A stretch of 35,920 nt of DNA from contig DBWJ01000065.1 of the NCBI GenBank assembly GCA_002308955.1, positions 35,144-71,063 on the forward strand, written 5' to 3'. The stretch comes from Lachnoclostridium sp. UBA1241. GTDB lineage: Bacteria > Bacillota > Clostridia > Lachnospirales > Lachnospiraceae. Positions 21,275-29,773 of this stretch are shown one piece after another; position 1 is the first letter of the stretch, and each line of letters starts with the position of its first letter. The notes beneath the pieces were generated by a model, which saw nothing but the letters and a program-made list of their open reading frames with translations, was not told the origin of the DNA and did no database searches. Position numbers and translations under genes: made by a program.

Positions 21275-24133
21275 TTAGTCAGTGTAACCTACCGACTTGA
21301 TCTTAGCAGCGAAAACCTTTCCGGAAAGCAGATCGTCGTGGTTGTCGCCTTCGAAATAATAGCCGTATACTTCTCTTGCAACAATAGCCGCCTGCTCGGA
21401 TGCGTATCCGTTCGGAATAACGACGGTGACGCAGATCTCAGGGTTCTCGTAAGGAGCGAAGGAAAGGAACAGCGCATTGTTCGGGTGATTTAAGCTGACC
21501 TGCGCGGTACCTGTCTTACCGGCAACCTTAACGGAAAGGTTGGTGTAATACTTTTTAATACCGGAGTCACGTTCGTTAACCACCATGTACATTCCGTTCT
21601 TGACGGTATTCCAGTATTCCTTCGGCACGCCATCCATGGTGCTTCTTACGTTCGCCACATTACTTAAGAGAATTTCTCCGGTGGGACCGACAACCTTACT
21701 TATAAGCGTCAGGTCATAACAGGTACCCTCGTTGGCAATGGTCGTGAGATATCTCGCAATCTGAATCGGCGCAAAGCTGTGGAAGTATCCTATGGCGGTT
21801 CGTACGGCATCTCGTGACGAAATCTGCGGCGTGGCTTCGGAAACCTCTACTCCAGACTTGTCGCCGAGACCGAACATACGGGCGTATTTCTGAATCGCCT
21901 TAATGCCGAGGGCATCGACGTACTCTCCTCTTGCGTTAATGGAAAGCCGGTAGCCGACCGTGAAGAAGAAATAGTTACAGGAATAACGTATGGCATTTGC
22001 CGCGGTAAGCTTACCGTGGGAATTCGGGTACGCCCAGCATCGCGGGGACGGGTCGACGTCTTCGAATTTTCCTTTGTCGTCAATCAGTTCCTCGGTCGTG
22101 ATGACGCCTTCCATGAGGCCGGCGATTGCCATCAGCGGCTTAAAGGTGGAACCGGTCGTCGTCTTCGAAGAGGTCGCGCGGAATACAAGCGGATAAGACT
22201 TGTCCGCAAGCATCCGGTTGTAATAATTCATGTTAACCTGGTTGGTCAGGTAGTTGTTGTCATAGCTTGGGTACGAGGCCATGCAGCTGACCATGCCGGT
22301 GTTCGGATCCGTAATGATGATCGAACCGCTGCAGGGCTCAAGCGCAAGCATTGCGGGCGTGATTTCCATAGTCTGAATCTTATGGACCATGAAATCATAC
22401 GGGTCGAGCTCGTTCGAATCAAGCTGCGCATAGGTATCCGGGTCCGGCTCGAGAACGCCCTGGTCGTACATGACCATCGCAATCTCCTTCAGCCTGATTA
22501 CGTAGTCGAAAATCAGAGTGCGGTAAATCTTACTCTTATAATCCGCATCGTCTCGCAGGTGTTCGATGATATAATCCTTCAGGTATCCGTACAGCTCGCG
22601 GGTATCGTAGTATTCCTTGCCGATATTGAGCTTCTCGAGATTCACCCAGCCCTGGGTGATCGCGTACTGCAGGAAATGCGCAAGACTTGACTTGCGGTTT
22701 ACGTAATTCTTGTATTCGTCGTCACGCGTGTTGATCGCCGAGTTGTCAAGAAGCCCCCAGCCGGAGTTTCCGATCTTGTTGTACATGAAATCGATATACT
22801 CCTGCACAAACTGCGTCAGATCGCTTCCGCACAGTGTGCAGTCCGGCTCCAGGTTTTTCAGATAGTTATTCCATATGTAGGTTTCGTTTCGTTCAAACAG
22901 CGAATACATCTCCTTCTCGATTCGCGAGGCGTCGGGCGCGGAGAAATGCTCCGTGTTGATGATATGGTTCGAGAACAGCGCGTAATAAACCTCGTAAATC
23001 GGGATCGTGATCGAGGTTGCGTCCTCTCCCTTCGTACCGTAATCCATCTCTTTCACGATGGCGGAAAGCAGAATGCCGGCTACATAACGTTTTATGATGT
23101 TATAACAGCAAATCTGCTGGTCCCGGTCGAGCGTCAGATAGACGTCGTTCCCGGGCACCGCTTCTTTGGTTATTGTTTTGGTGCGCACCTGCCCGCGGTC
23201 GTTGATCAGAATCGTGGCAACGCCGTCGGTTCCCGAGAGGTATGTCTCACAGGATTTCTCAATCCCGCTTTTACCGACGATGCTTGTCTCGCTGTAACGA
23301 GTGCCTGTGCCGGCGGATTTCAGCATTTCGAGCTCTTCCGCATTGATACGGCCCACATAGCCGACAATATGCGCAAAGTATTCGGCATCAATATAAATCC
23401 GGCGCCAGGACTTTGTAATCTCAAGTCCCGGAATCGTCGTCGTATTTTCGTAAAATGTGATACGCGCCTCGTCGCTTATGTTGCTGACGACCCGGAAGGA
23501 CGAATAGCTCGGATACATGGTGAAGAACTGATAACGGTACGCCATGATTTCAAGCGCGTCTTCTTTCGAGTATTCGTCGGAAATCTGGAACATTCTCGAG
23601 GTGTTGTTTCCTTTTCGCATGAATTCGAAAACATCCTCTGCGGTTGCCGCCTTGTGGGCTTCCGTCAGCTCGGATACACTCTTAAGACCGAAGGCATTCT
23701 TTTTAAAACGGTCAAGATTGCTTCCGGTTACGGTAAAATACAGCTCTCCGTTCTCATCCATCTTAAGCGGAAAAGAAAACTCGCGCTTATAGTTGAATTC
23801 ACGGAGAATCTTAATCAGCTCATAGATGGCCGTATTCATTTGCAGGTTGTTGGTAAGCTCGGCGGAGTTGAACATGTCCAGATTAAACTGGAGTTCGTTA
23901 TAGGCTAAGAGATTGCCGTTGCAATCGTAGATATTCCCTCTCGTCGAAGGAATCGAGACAAGTTTGGTGTAGGATTTTTCGTCACGGGTAATCTTCGTCT
24001 TCTCGGGCTCTACCATCTGCATCTTGAAAATGTGAACGATCAGAACGCCGAAAAGAGCAAACAAAACCAAGCCTACCGGTACAAGCCGGTTGGTAAATAG
24101 CTCTTTCAGTTTTTCACCGAGTGTCTGTTGCAT
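21275..24133 (-). CDS. Penicillin-binding protein 2, class B transpeptidase with large insertion
   Basis: Crosslinking enzyme of the elongasome, partner of RodA. It has one N-terminal membrane segment (about 17-36), a pedestal/dimerisation domain (about 55-330), and a transpeptidase domain with STFK near 663, SCN near 718 and KTGTAQ near 874. Total length is 952 residues, against 600-700 for most PBP2 proteins. About 250 residues (roughly 345-600) lie between the LTLDRDQQ strand and the SGSIIITDPNTG strand, which are normally close together. The insert is helical and acidic, with a CTLC pair. GGAGA precedes the ATG. mreD lies 13 bases upstream. Confidence 0.92.
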   Translation of the reverse strand: MQQTLGEKLKELFTNRLVPVGLVLFALFGVLIVHIFKMQMVEPEKTKITRDEKSYTKLVSIPSTRGNIYDCNGNLLAYNELQFNLDMFNSAELTNNLQMNTAIYELIKILREFNYKREFSFPLKMDENGELYFTVTGSNLDRFKKNAFGLKSVSELTEAHKAATAEDVFEFMRKGNNTSRMFQISDEYSKEDALEIMAYRYQFFTMYPSYSSFRVVSNISDEARITFYENTTTIPGLEITKSWRRIYIDAEYFAHIVGYVGRINAEELEMLKSAGTGTRYSETSIVGKSGIEKSCETYLSGTDGVATILINDRGQVRTKTITKEAVPGNDVYLTLDRDQQICCYNIIKRYVAGILLSAIVKEMDYGTKGEDATSITIPIYEVYYALFSNHIINTEHFSAPDASRIEKEMYSLFERNETYIWNNYLKNLEPDCTLCGSDLTQFVQEYIDFMYNKIGNSGWGLLDNSAINTRDDEYKNYVNRKSSLAHFLQYAITQGWVNLEKLNIGKEYYDTRELYGYLKDYIIEHLRDDADYKSKIYRTLIFDYVIRLKEIAMVMYDQGVLEPDPDTYAQLDSNELDPYDFMVHKIQTMEITPAMLALEPCSGSIIITDPNTGMVSCMASYPSYDNNYLTNQVNMNYYNRMLADKSYPLVFRATSSKTTTGSTFKPLMAIAGLMEGVITTEELIDDKGKFEDVDPSPRCWAYPNSHGKLTAANAIRYSCNYFFFTVGYRLSINARGEYVDALGIKAIQKYARMFGLGDKSGVEVSEATPQISSRDAVRTAIGYFHSFAPIQIARYLTTIANEGTCYDLTLISKVVGPTGEILLSNVANVRSTMDGVPKEYWNTVKNGMYMVVNERDSGIKKYYTNLSVKVAGKTGTAQVSLNHPNNALFLSFAPYENPEICVTVVIPNGYASEQAAIVAREVYGYYFEGDNHDDLLSGKVFAAKIKSVGYTD

Positions 24134-24146
24134 GAATTCTCCGTGA

Positions 24147-24674
24147 TCAGGTTTCTACCTTGGAATAATCGGTGTAAAGCGGTTTGGTCACCTTCCAGTA
24201 TATGAGATCCAGGATCCGATAGACCGGAATGAATACGATACATGTATAAATCGCAAGCGGAATCATCTGATAAAGAATATATGCGCCGAGGTGCGTGCGT
24301 CCGTGTGTCAAAAACAGGAAGACATAGCACATGAAGGCGAAAAGGAATTCCGACGCGGCAGCCATCATTAACGGAAGCAGAATGTCGTTCTGCACGTAAT
24401 ACTTGGCGAGGAAGCCGTTCAGGTATCCGAGGAACATATAGAAAAGCGCAAAAACGCCCAGATATCCGCCGGAGGCAATGTCTAAAACGAGCCCTGCGAA
24501 AAATCCCACGAACATCCCTTTCGTCTTCCCGCGCTGATAGGCGGCGGCAACGACGATCATGACGATCAGGTCGGGAATTATGTTGTAATATCCGAATGCC
24601 AGATGCGTGAAAAGCGTTGTTTTCAGCAAAACGGCAATCAGGATTTCCACTGCGTAAACAAGGACGACAACCAT
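24147..24674 (-). CDS. mreD: Rod shape-determining protein MreD
   Basis: Integral membrane protein of 175 residues with about five hydrophobic segments, the small core component of the elongasome. The GFFAGLVLDIASGGYLGVFAL block near 57-77 is the family hallmark. It starts four bases after mreC, with AGGAG inside the mreC end, so translation is probably coupled. Confidence 0.92.
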   Translation of the reverse strand: MVVVLVYAVEILIAVLLKTTLFTHLAFGYYNIIPDLIVMIVVAAAYQRGKTKGMFVGFFAGLVLDIASGGYLGVFALFYMFLGYLNGFLAKYYVQNDILLPLMMAAASEFLFAFMCYVFLFLTHGRTHLGAYILYQMIPLAIYTCIVFIPVYRILDLIYWKVTKPLYTDYSKVET

Positions 24675-24678
24675 CGTG

Positions 24679-25539
24679 CTACTCCTCAGTCAGGTTCTTT
24701 TTCAGGTCGGTAATGATCAATACGGTGTTCAAATGCTCGAAGTCGACAACCGGCGTCAGATAACCGGTCTTTGTAAGTCCGTCGTTCTCATTCTGGATAT
24801 TCGAGATGTATCCGATGAGAATGTCGGGAAGATACTTGTCGCTAAGAGGCGAGGTATAAACTTTATAGTTGTTTCGGACCTCGGTGTTGATCGAGAGGTC
24901 GCGGATTTCAATGTATCCCATGGAAAGCAGTTCGAGATTTCCGCAGACGATACAGTTATCGTCGGTCTTCGTAACGATCGCGCTGACGTAATTGTTATCG
25001 TCGATGATGGAACGGACAATGGAATAATTCGGACCGACTTCGGTGATGATACCGACAAGGCCGGCGCCGGCAAGCACGTTCATATCCACCTGAATGCCGT
25101 CCTTATAGCCTTTGTCGAGGGTGAATCTTGCGTAATATCCGCTGGAATCCTTCGCTATGATGTTGGCGCCGACGGTCGTATAGTTCTTATAGCTGTCGGC
25201 AAGGGAAAGCAGCTGCTTATACCGCTCCAGATCATACAGCGACTGCTCGATGTTCTCTTTCTCGCGGGTGATCCTGTCATTTTCCGCCTTTAATTCCGCT
25301 ATCTCCTTCTGTAAGGCCTCAACCTGCTCGAAGTTATCGACGGCATTGTTGATGCCGGTTCCGAGAGTCGTGATGCCCTTCTGAAGAGGAACCAGAAAAG
25401 AGTTCATGCGGGTTCTGGCAACGTCGAAAACGTTGGCAAATTTGTACGAGAAAAAGATCAGGAAGATGCAGATCATCGTCATGATCAAAAGAACGTATCT
25501 CGGTTCCATATCATATTTTGGTTTCTGACGTTCTTTCAA
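24679..25539 (-). CDS. mreC: Rod shape-determining protein MreC
   Basis: Bitopic protein of 286 residues with a membrane segment at about 14-32, a coiled coil at about 60-100, and two beta-barrel domains to the C-terminus (VGANIIAKDSSGYYARFTLDKG, then the GLVGIITEVG block). In the elongasome it bridges MreB and PBP2. The start codon is TTG at 25539 with AGGAGA eight bases upstream. Spacing to mreB is 17 bases. Confidence 0.92.
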   Translation of the reverse strand: MKERQKPKYDMEPRYVLLIMTMICIFLIFFSYKFANVFDVARTRMNSFLVPLQKGITTLGTGINNAVDNFEQVEALQKEIAELKAENDRITREKENIEQSLYDLERYKQLLSLADSYKNYTTVGANIIAKDSSGYYARFTLDKGYKDGIQVDMNVLAGAGLVGIITEVGPNYSIVRSIIDDNNYVSAIVTKTDDNCIVCGNLELLSMGYIEIRDLSINTEVRNNYKVYTSPLSDKYLPDILIGYISNIQNENDGLTKTGYLTPVVDFEHLNTVLIITDLKKNLTEE

Positions 25540-25556
25540 AGGAATCTCCTCTCCCG

Positions 25557-26597
25557 TTAAAGCGGGAATTTATCTTCTGCAAGCGCCTGCTTTAAGCTTA
25601 CGGCGTAACGGTCGTAATAACGGTCCTCCATAATTTTCGCGAGGCCGTTGGTAACGGTCATGACACCGAAATCACTGACCGTAACCTTATTGTTTCCGAG
25701 GTTCGTGGAGAACAGGAATGAAAGCCCCGGAAGGTTTGCGGAACCGCCGGTCAGGCAGATTCCGTTATGATATACGTCTGCGGCGATCTCCGGCGGGGTC
25801 CGGTCAAGAATGACACGGATGTTCTCGAAAATCGACTGCATCGATTCGGAAATCGCGTCGTTGACAAGTTCCGTTGTTACAAGGCTTTCACGAGGTAAGC
25901 CGGTAACCAGGTCGCGGCCGAACGCGTTCATCGAATCATCCCGTTTCGAGGAGAAGTTTGCAAGCTCCAGTTTTAAGGATTCCGCGGTCTTCTCTCCGAT
26001 CAGAAGGTTATACTTTCGGCGGATCATATTGATAATGTTTTCGTTGAAGGTTCTTCCGCCGATGGGAAGGAGTTTGCTGAACAGGATTCCGCCGAGGCTT
26101 ATGATGGATATTTCGGTCGTTTCGGAGCCGATATTCACTACCATGGTTCCCTGGGACTTTACGATATCAACGCCCGCGCCGATGGCGTCGGCAATGGGCT
26201 TTTCCACGAGACGGATCCGTTTCGGACGGACCAGGGTGCCGTCAACAAGATCGTAGAAGGCCTTCTTCTCCACCTCGGTAATGTCCGAAGGAACCGCAAC
26301 ATAGTACTCGGAACCGCGGAATTTACCGAAGACACGCTCCAGATCGAGGAACATGCAGTTCAGAAGGGAAAGCATGTTGGCGAAGCTGTTGATGACGCCG
26401 TGGGCAATCGGGAACGTTACATTGATGGATTCCGGCGTTTTACCGTACATTTCGAAAGCCTCATCGCCGATTGCGAGAATCTTTGTGTGATTCTTGAACG
26501 CGATGACGCTCTTCTGATTATAGACAACGCCCTGCCCTTTTCGATAGATTTTCGTGGAATCCGATCCGAAATCGATTCCGAACACTTTCTGTGCCAT
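25557..26597 (-). CDS. mreB: Actin-like rod shape protein MreB
   Basis: Cytoplasmic actin homologue of 346 residues that polymerises under the membrane and guides side-wall synthesis. Phosphate 1 (FGIDFGSDSTKI), connect 1, phosphate 2 (VVNIGSETTEISIISLGG) and the adenosine motif (ICLTGGSANLPGL) are in order. The sequence is somewhat divergent (IDFGSDST for the usual IDLGTANT), so it may be an Mbl- or MreBH-like form. It follows radC by eight bases and is read by the same transcript as mreC. Confidence 0.93.
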   Translation of the reverse strand: MAQKVFGIDFGSDSTKIYRKGQGVVYNQKSVIAFKNHTKILAIGDEAFEMYGKTPESINVTFPIAHGVINSFANMLSLLNCMFLDLERVFGKFRGSEYYVAVPSDITEVEKKAFYDLVDGTLVRPKRIRLVEKPIADAIGAGVDIVKSQGTMVVNIGSETTEISIISLGGILFSKLLPIGGRTFNENIINMIRRKYNLLIGEKTAESLKLELANFSSKRDDSMNAFGRDLVTGLPRESLVTTELVNDAISESMQSIFENIRVILDRTPPEIAADVYHNGICLTGGSANLPGLSFLFSTNLGNNKVTVSDFGVMTVTNGLAKIMEDRYYDRYAVSLKQALAEDKFPL

Positions 26598-26605
26598 AGA
26601 TATCC

Positions 26606-27292
26606 TCAGATTAAATGTTTTTCATGAAAACTGTAATAGCTGTCACCGCCGAATACGATGTGGTCAAGCATCGGCAGCTGCATCATATCGCCGAGCTGCT
26701 TTATCTGTTCCGTTAATACGCGGTCTGCAGCGCTCGGAGCCGGATTTCCGCTCGGATGGTTGTGCATCAGTACGAAACTGACGGCCCGGTGTTTTAATGC
26801 AAGGCGGAAAATGTCACGCGGCGACACCAGTGAACAGTTCACAGTTCCTCGCGTCACAACCACATCCCGAATACGTTTCATTCGGTTATCAAGAAGCAGT
26901 ATTCGGACTTCTTCCTGACTAAGATACCGCATGGTCTCGCGGTAATGACGGTAGATGGCTTCGGCATCGTTTAAACAAAGTGATTCTTCCGTCCGCTCCG
27001 CCCACATTCGCCTTGCGATTTCCCCGACAGCAGAAAGCTGGATCGACTTTACGCGACCGATTCCCGGAATCTGTTCGAGGGTTTTATTGTCAGGCTCGGC
27101 AAGTCCCGAAAGCCCGCAGGTTTCATTTAAAACGGCATAAGCCGTTTCCAGAGCGCTCTTCTCTGCGCTTCCGCTTCTTATGATCACAGCCAGAAGCTCC
27201 GCGTCCGAAAGCGCCGAAATACCGAGACGCATAGCCTTTTCATAAGGCTGCTCGCTTCTCGGAAGGGATTTCATCCCGAATTCTTTCCTCAT
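26606..27292 (-). CDS. radC: RadC-family JAB domain protein
   Basis: Protein of 228 residues with an N-terminal helix-hairpin-helix region (IPGIGRVKSIQL near 74-85) and a JAB/MPN metal-binding domain (VTRGTVNCSLVSPRDIF, then HNHPSGNPAPSAAD near 177-190). The old link to DNA repair is not well supported and the enzymatic role remains unsettled. GGGAAAG precedes the ATG at 27292; an ATG at 27274 would also fit the family N-terminus. A position just before mreB is common in Bacillota. A plausible but imperfect promoter (TATACA-17-TATAGT on the minus strand) ends near 27336. Confidence 0.92.
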   Translation of the reverse strand: MRKEFGMKSLPRSEQPYEKAMRLGISALSDAELLAVIIRSGSAEKSALETAYAVLNETCGLSGLAEPDNKTLEQIPGIGRVKSIQLSAVGEIARRMWAERTEESLCLNDAEAIYRHYRETMRYLSQEEVRILLLDNRMKRIRDVVVTRGTVNCSLVSPRDIFRLALKHRAVSFVLMHNHPSGNPAPSAADRVLTEQIKQLGDMMQLPMLDHIVFGGDSYYSFHEKHLI

Positions 27293-27374
27293 TTCACTTT
27301 CCCTTCTTCTCTCTCCGGGAAAGTCACAACTCTATACTATACTACAAACTCCGGGTTTTGTATAGTCCGAGCAA

Positions 27375-27404
27375 ATTACACTAAACCAGATAATACTATA
27401 TAAT
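27375..27404 (+). promoter_or_regulatory. Candidate promoter reading into the 135-bp hairpin
   Basis: ATTACA (27375-27380), an 18-base spacer and a perfect TATAAT (27399-27404). The expected start, about seven bases downstream, falls at 27410-27412, immediately before the first paired base of the hairpin at 27413. Confidence 0.5.
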
Positions 27405-27412
27405 TGTGTTAT

Positions 27413-27547
27413 TTGTGTGGCGTGCTGTAGCTGGCTCTTTTCCTGCCGGCTGTTACTGCGGGAGAGGCACATCACAAGCTGAATTGTGAGTGCCTTCTCC
27501 CACAGTACGCCGGCAGGAATATATACCGGTAACGGCACGCCACACAA
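27413..27547. repeat. 135-bp long imperfect hairpin, possible structured RNA
   Basis: The whole segment folds on itself around a centre at 27480. The outer arms TTGTGTGGCGTGC (27413-27425) and GCACGCCACACAA (27535-27547) are perfect, as are CCTGCCGGC (27442-27450) and GCCGGCAGG (27509-27517). An inner helix follows, with GGGAGA/TCTCCC, GGCAC/GTGCC (partly interrupted) and CACAA/TTGTG around the loop GCTGAA. The zone between outer and middle helices pairs weakly. Several mismatches are G-U pairs only when read on the plus strand. It starts nine bases after the ynbB-like stop. No T-run, no flanking duplication and no coding content were seen. Confidence 0.85.
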
Positions 27548-27555
27548 CTTACGCT

Positions 27556-28830
27556 TTATAGATCAATACACCCTGCTTTGGCAAGTCCTTCCAAGGACAT
27601 TAAGATGCCGAGTTTGGCATGGTACCAGGTCAGGCCGCCCTGGAAATATACACGGTAAGGTTCGATCAGGGGGCCGTCTGCGGAAAGTTCGATTGAGGAG
27701 CCTTGATAAAAGGCGCCTGCGGCCATGATAACCTCGGATGAATATCCAGGCATTGCCCACGGTTCGGGGGTTACGTGGCTGTCTACAGGGGCTGCAGCCT
27801 GAATGCCTTTACAGAAAGCAATAAGAGCTTCTGCGGAGCCGAGGGTTACTGCCTGTATGATGTCATGTCTGGATTCGGTTCCGTTCGGATGTACCGGGAA
27901 CCCAAGCTGCTCATAAAGCCTTGCGGCGAATATGGCGCCCTTTAATGCACCTGCCGTAACGGTCGGTGCAAAGAACAGTCCCTGGAAGAAATTCCGATTT
28001 AATCCGAGAGACGCACCGACTTCCTTTCCGAGTCCGGGACTCGTCAGCCGGTATGCGCACTGCTCAATATAAGCTTTCTTTCCGACAATATAACCGCCGC
28101 TCGGAGCAAGTCCGCCACCGGGGTTTTTAATCAGGGAACCGACACACAGATCCGCTCCCACTTCGGTTGGCTCTATCGGTTCCGTGAACTCACCGTAACA
28201 GTTATCCACCATACAGATAACATCGGGCTTGATTCCCTTGATAAAAGAAATCAGTTCGCCGATCTTAGCGACCGAAAGCGTCGGACGCTCGGAATAACCG
28301 CGGCTTCTCTGAATTTCCACAAGCTTTGTCTTCTCATTGATCGAAGCACGAATTCCGTCGAAATCGAAACCGCCGTCCGGAAGAAGGTCTACCTGCCGGT
28401 AGGATATGCCGAATTCCTTTAACGAGCCTGGTGCGTCCTTGATCCCGATAACGGATTCCAGCGTATCGTAAGGCTTTCCGACCGGGGAAAGAATCTCGTC
28501 GCCCGGACGAAGGTTAGCGGACAGCGTAAGTGCAAGCGCATGGGTTCCGCATGTAATCTGGGAACGGACAAGTGCATCCTCCGTCTTAAAAACGTCCGCG
28601 TATACCGCTTCCAATGTCTCTCTTCCGAGGTCATTATAGCCGTAGCCGGTGGAGGCCTCCATGCAGCCTTCGGAAACACGGTTCTTCTGCATCGCGCGAA
28701 GCACCTTCATCTGGCAGAGCTCGGCGTTAGTATCAATTGCGGCGAATCTTTCCGCAAGTTCCTTCTCGGTCTTCTCTCCGAGTTTCAAAACGGAATCCCG
28801 GATGCCGAATTCTTTGTAACAGTCAAACAA
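27556..28830 (-). CDS. YnbB-type PLP-dependent enzyme (methionine gamma-lyase-like)
   Basis: Fold-type I PLP protein of 424 residues, of the YnbB family that is often annotated as methionine gamma-lyase-like or aluminium resistance protein; neither function is firmly established. The PLP lysine lies in GSLIKNPGGGLAPSGGY near 243, with the aspartate in VDNCYGEF and the glycine-rich QITCGTHALAL upstream. The start is TTG at 28830, with AAAGGAG six bases before it inside the end of miaA, so the two genes overlap by eight bases. The order mutL, miaA, ynbB is conserved in Clostridia. Confidence 0.9.
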   Translation of the reverse strand: MFDCYKEFGIRDSVLKLGEKTEKELAERFAAIDTNAELCQMKVLRAMQKNRVSEGCMEASTGYGYNDLGRETLEAVYADVFKTEDALVRSQITCGTHALALTLSANLRPGDEILSPVGKPYDTLESVIGIKDAPGSLKEFGISYRQVDLLPDGGFDFDGIRASINEKTKLVEIQRSRGYSERPTLSVAKIGELISFIKGIKPDVICMVDNCYGEFTEPIEPTEVGADLCVGSLIKNPGGGLAPSGGYIVGKKAYIEQCAYRLTSPGLGKEVGASLGLNRNFFQGLFFAPTVTAGALKGAIFAARLYEQLGFPVHPNGTESRHDIIQAVTLGSAEALIAFCKGIQAAAPVDSHVTPEPWAMPGYSSEVIMAAGAFYQGSSIELSADGPLIEPYRVYFQGGLTWYHAKLGILMSLEGLAKAGCIDL

Positions 28831-29773
28831 TTGCTTTCTCCTTTAAAATCGATAGCATTTGCCGCAGAATCTCTTCCTCCGGCATGGTGCTTTTGTTAAA
28901 CATGATAATGTCCTTCTCGCGGCGGAACCAGGTGAGCTGGCGCTTCGCAAAATGTCTCGTCTCGAGCTTAATCTTATAGACAGCTTCTTCGAGCGTGCAT
29001 TCTCCGCGAAGATATGAAAGCAGCTGCTTATAGCCGAGTCCCTGCATTGCCACCGTGCAGTCGGAATAGCCGAGTTTTACGAGGTTTTGCACTTCCTTAA
29101 GAAGTCCCTCGTGCATCATTCGGTCTACACGGCGTTCTATGCCGTCATAAAGCTCTTCACGGTCCTTCGTCAGAACGAAATACGCATAATTAAACTGCGG
29201 CTCCCGGTCGGCGTACTGCGCGTTGTGGAGGGATATCGTCATATCGTGATAATGCTCGAACTCAAGCGCCCGGATGACGCGCTTTATGTTCTGCTTCGGT
29301 ATGATTTCACAGGATTTCGGATCAACCTTACGAAGCATTTCGTAAAGCCGGTCTTCGCCGTCCGGTTCTCCCGAAAGCTTTTCAAGCAAAAGCCTGAAAC
29401 CGTCCGTACGGTCTTCTTCGTCAAATGTGACACCCTTCAGCAAAGCCTGAATATAAAATCCGGTGCCGCCGACCACAATCGGAATATGTCCGTTATTTCG
29501 AATCGTTTCAATCGCCTGCTCGGCAAACGTTCGGAATACAGATACATTGAATTCCTCGTCGGGATTCAGGCAGTCGATCAGATAATGCGGAACGCCCTGC
29601 ATCTCCGACGGCTTGATTTTCGCCGTTCCGATATCCATATGACGGTATACCTGCATGGAATCGGCGCTGATAATCTCCCCGCCTACGGTTTTCGCAAGCT
29701 TAAGGGAAAGCGCGGTTTTCCCTGCAGATGTCGGGCCGGATATTATGATTAATGGTTGTTTCAGATTCGTCAT
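28823..29773 (-). CDS. miaA: tRNA dimethylallyltransferase MiaA
   Basis: Transfers a dimethylallyl group to N6 of A37 in tRNAs that read UNN codons. The 316-residue protein shows the P-loop GPTSAGKT near 13-20, SADSMQVYRHMDIGTAK, the GGTGFYIQALL block, and IKRVIRALE further on. The ATG overlaps the mutL stop (ATGA), indicating coupled translation. Confidence 0.95.
   Translation of the reverse strand: MTNLKQPLIIISGPTSAGKTALSLKLAKTVGGEIISADSMQVYRHMDIGTAKIKPSEMQGVPHYLIDCLNPDEEFNVSVFRTFAEQAIETIRNNGHIPIVVGGTGFYIQALLKGVTFDEEDRTDGFRLLLEKLSGEPDGEDRLYEMLRKVDPKSCEIIPKQNIKRVIRALEFEHYHDMTISLHNAQYADREPQFNYAYFVLTKDREELYDGIERRVDRMMHEGLLKEVQNLVKLGYSDCTVAMQGLGYKQLLSYLRGECTLEEAVYKIKLETRHFAKRQLTWFRREKDIIMFNKSTMPEEEILRQMLSILKEKAIV

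Noticed and set aside
27413..27547. Integron attC site
   Set aside because: Length and folding are similar, but the ends lack the RYYYAAC and GTTRRRY core sites, and no integron integrase or gene cassettes are present.
27413..27547. Firm call as 6S RNA
   Set aside because: The segment is shorter than the usual 180-200 bases and the central bubble is small and partly paired. It remains only one of several options.
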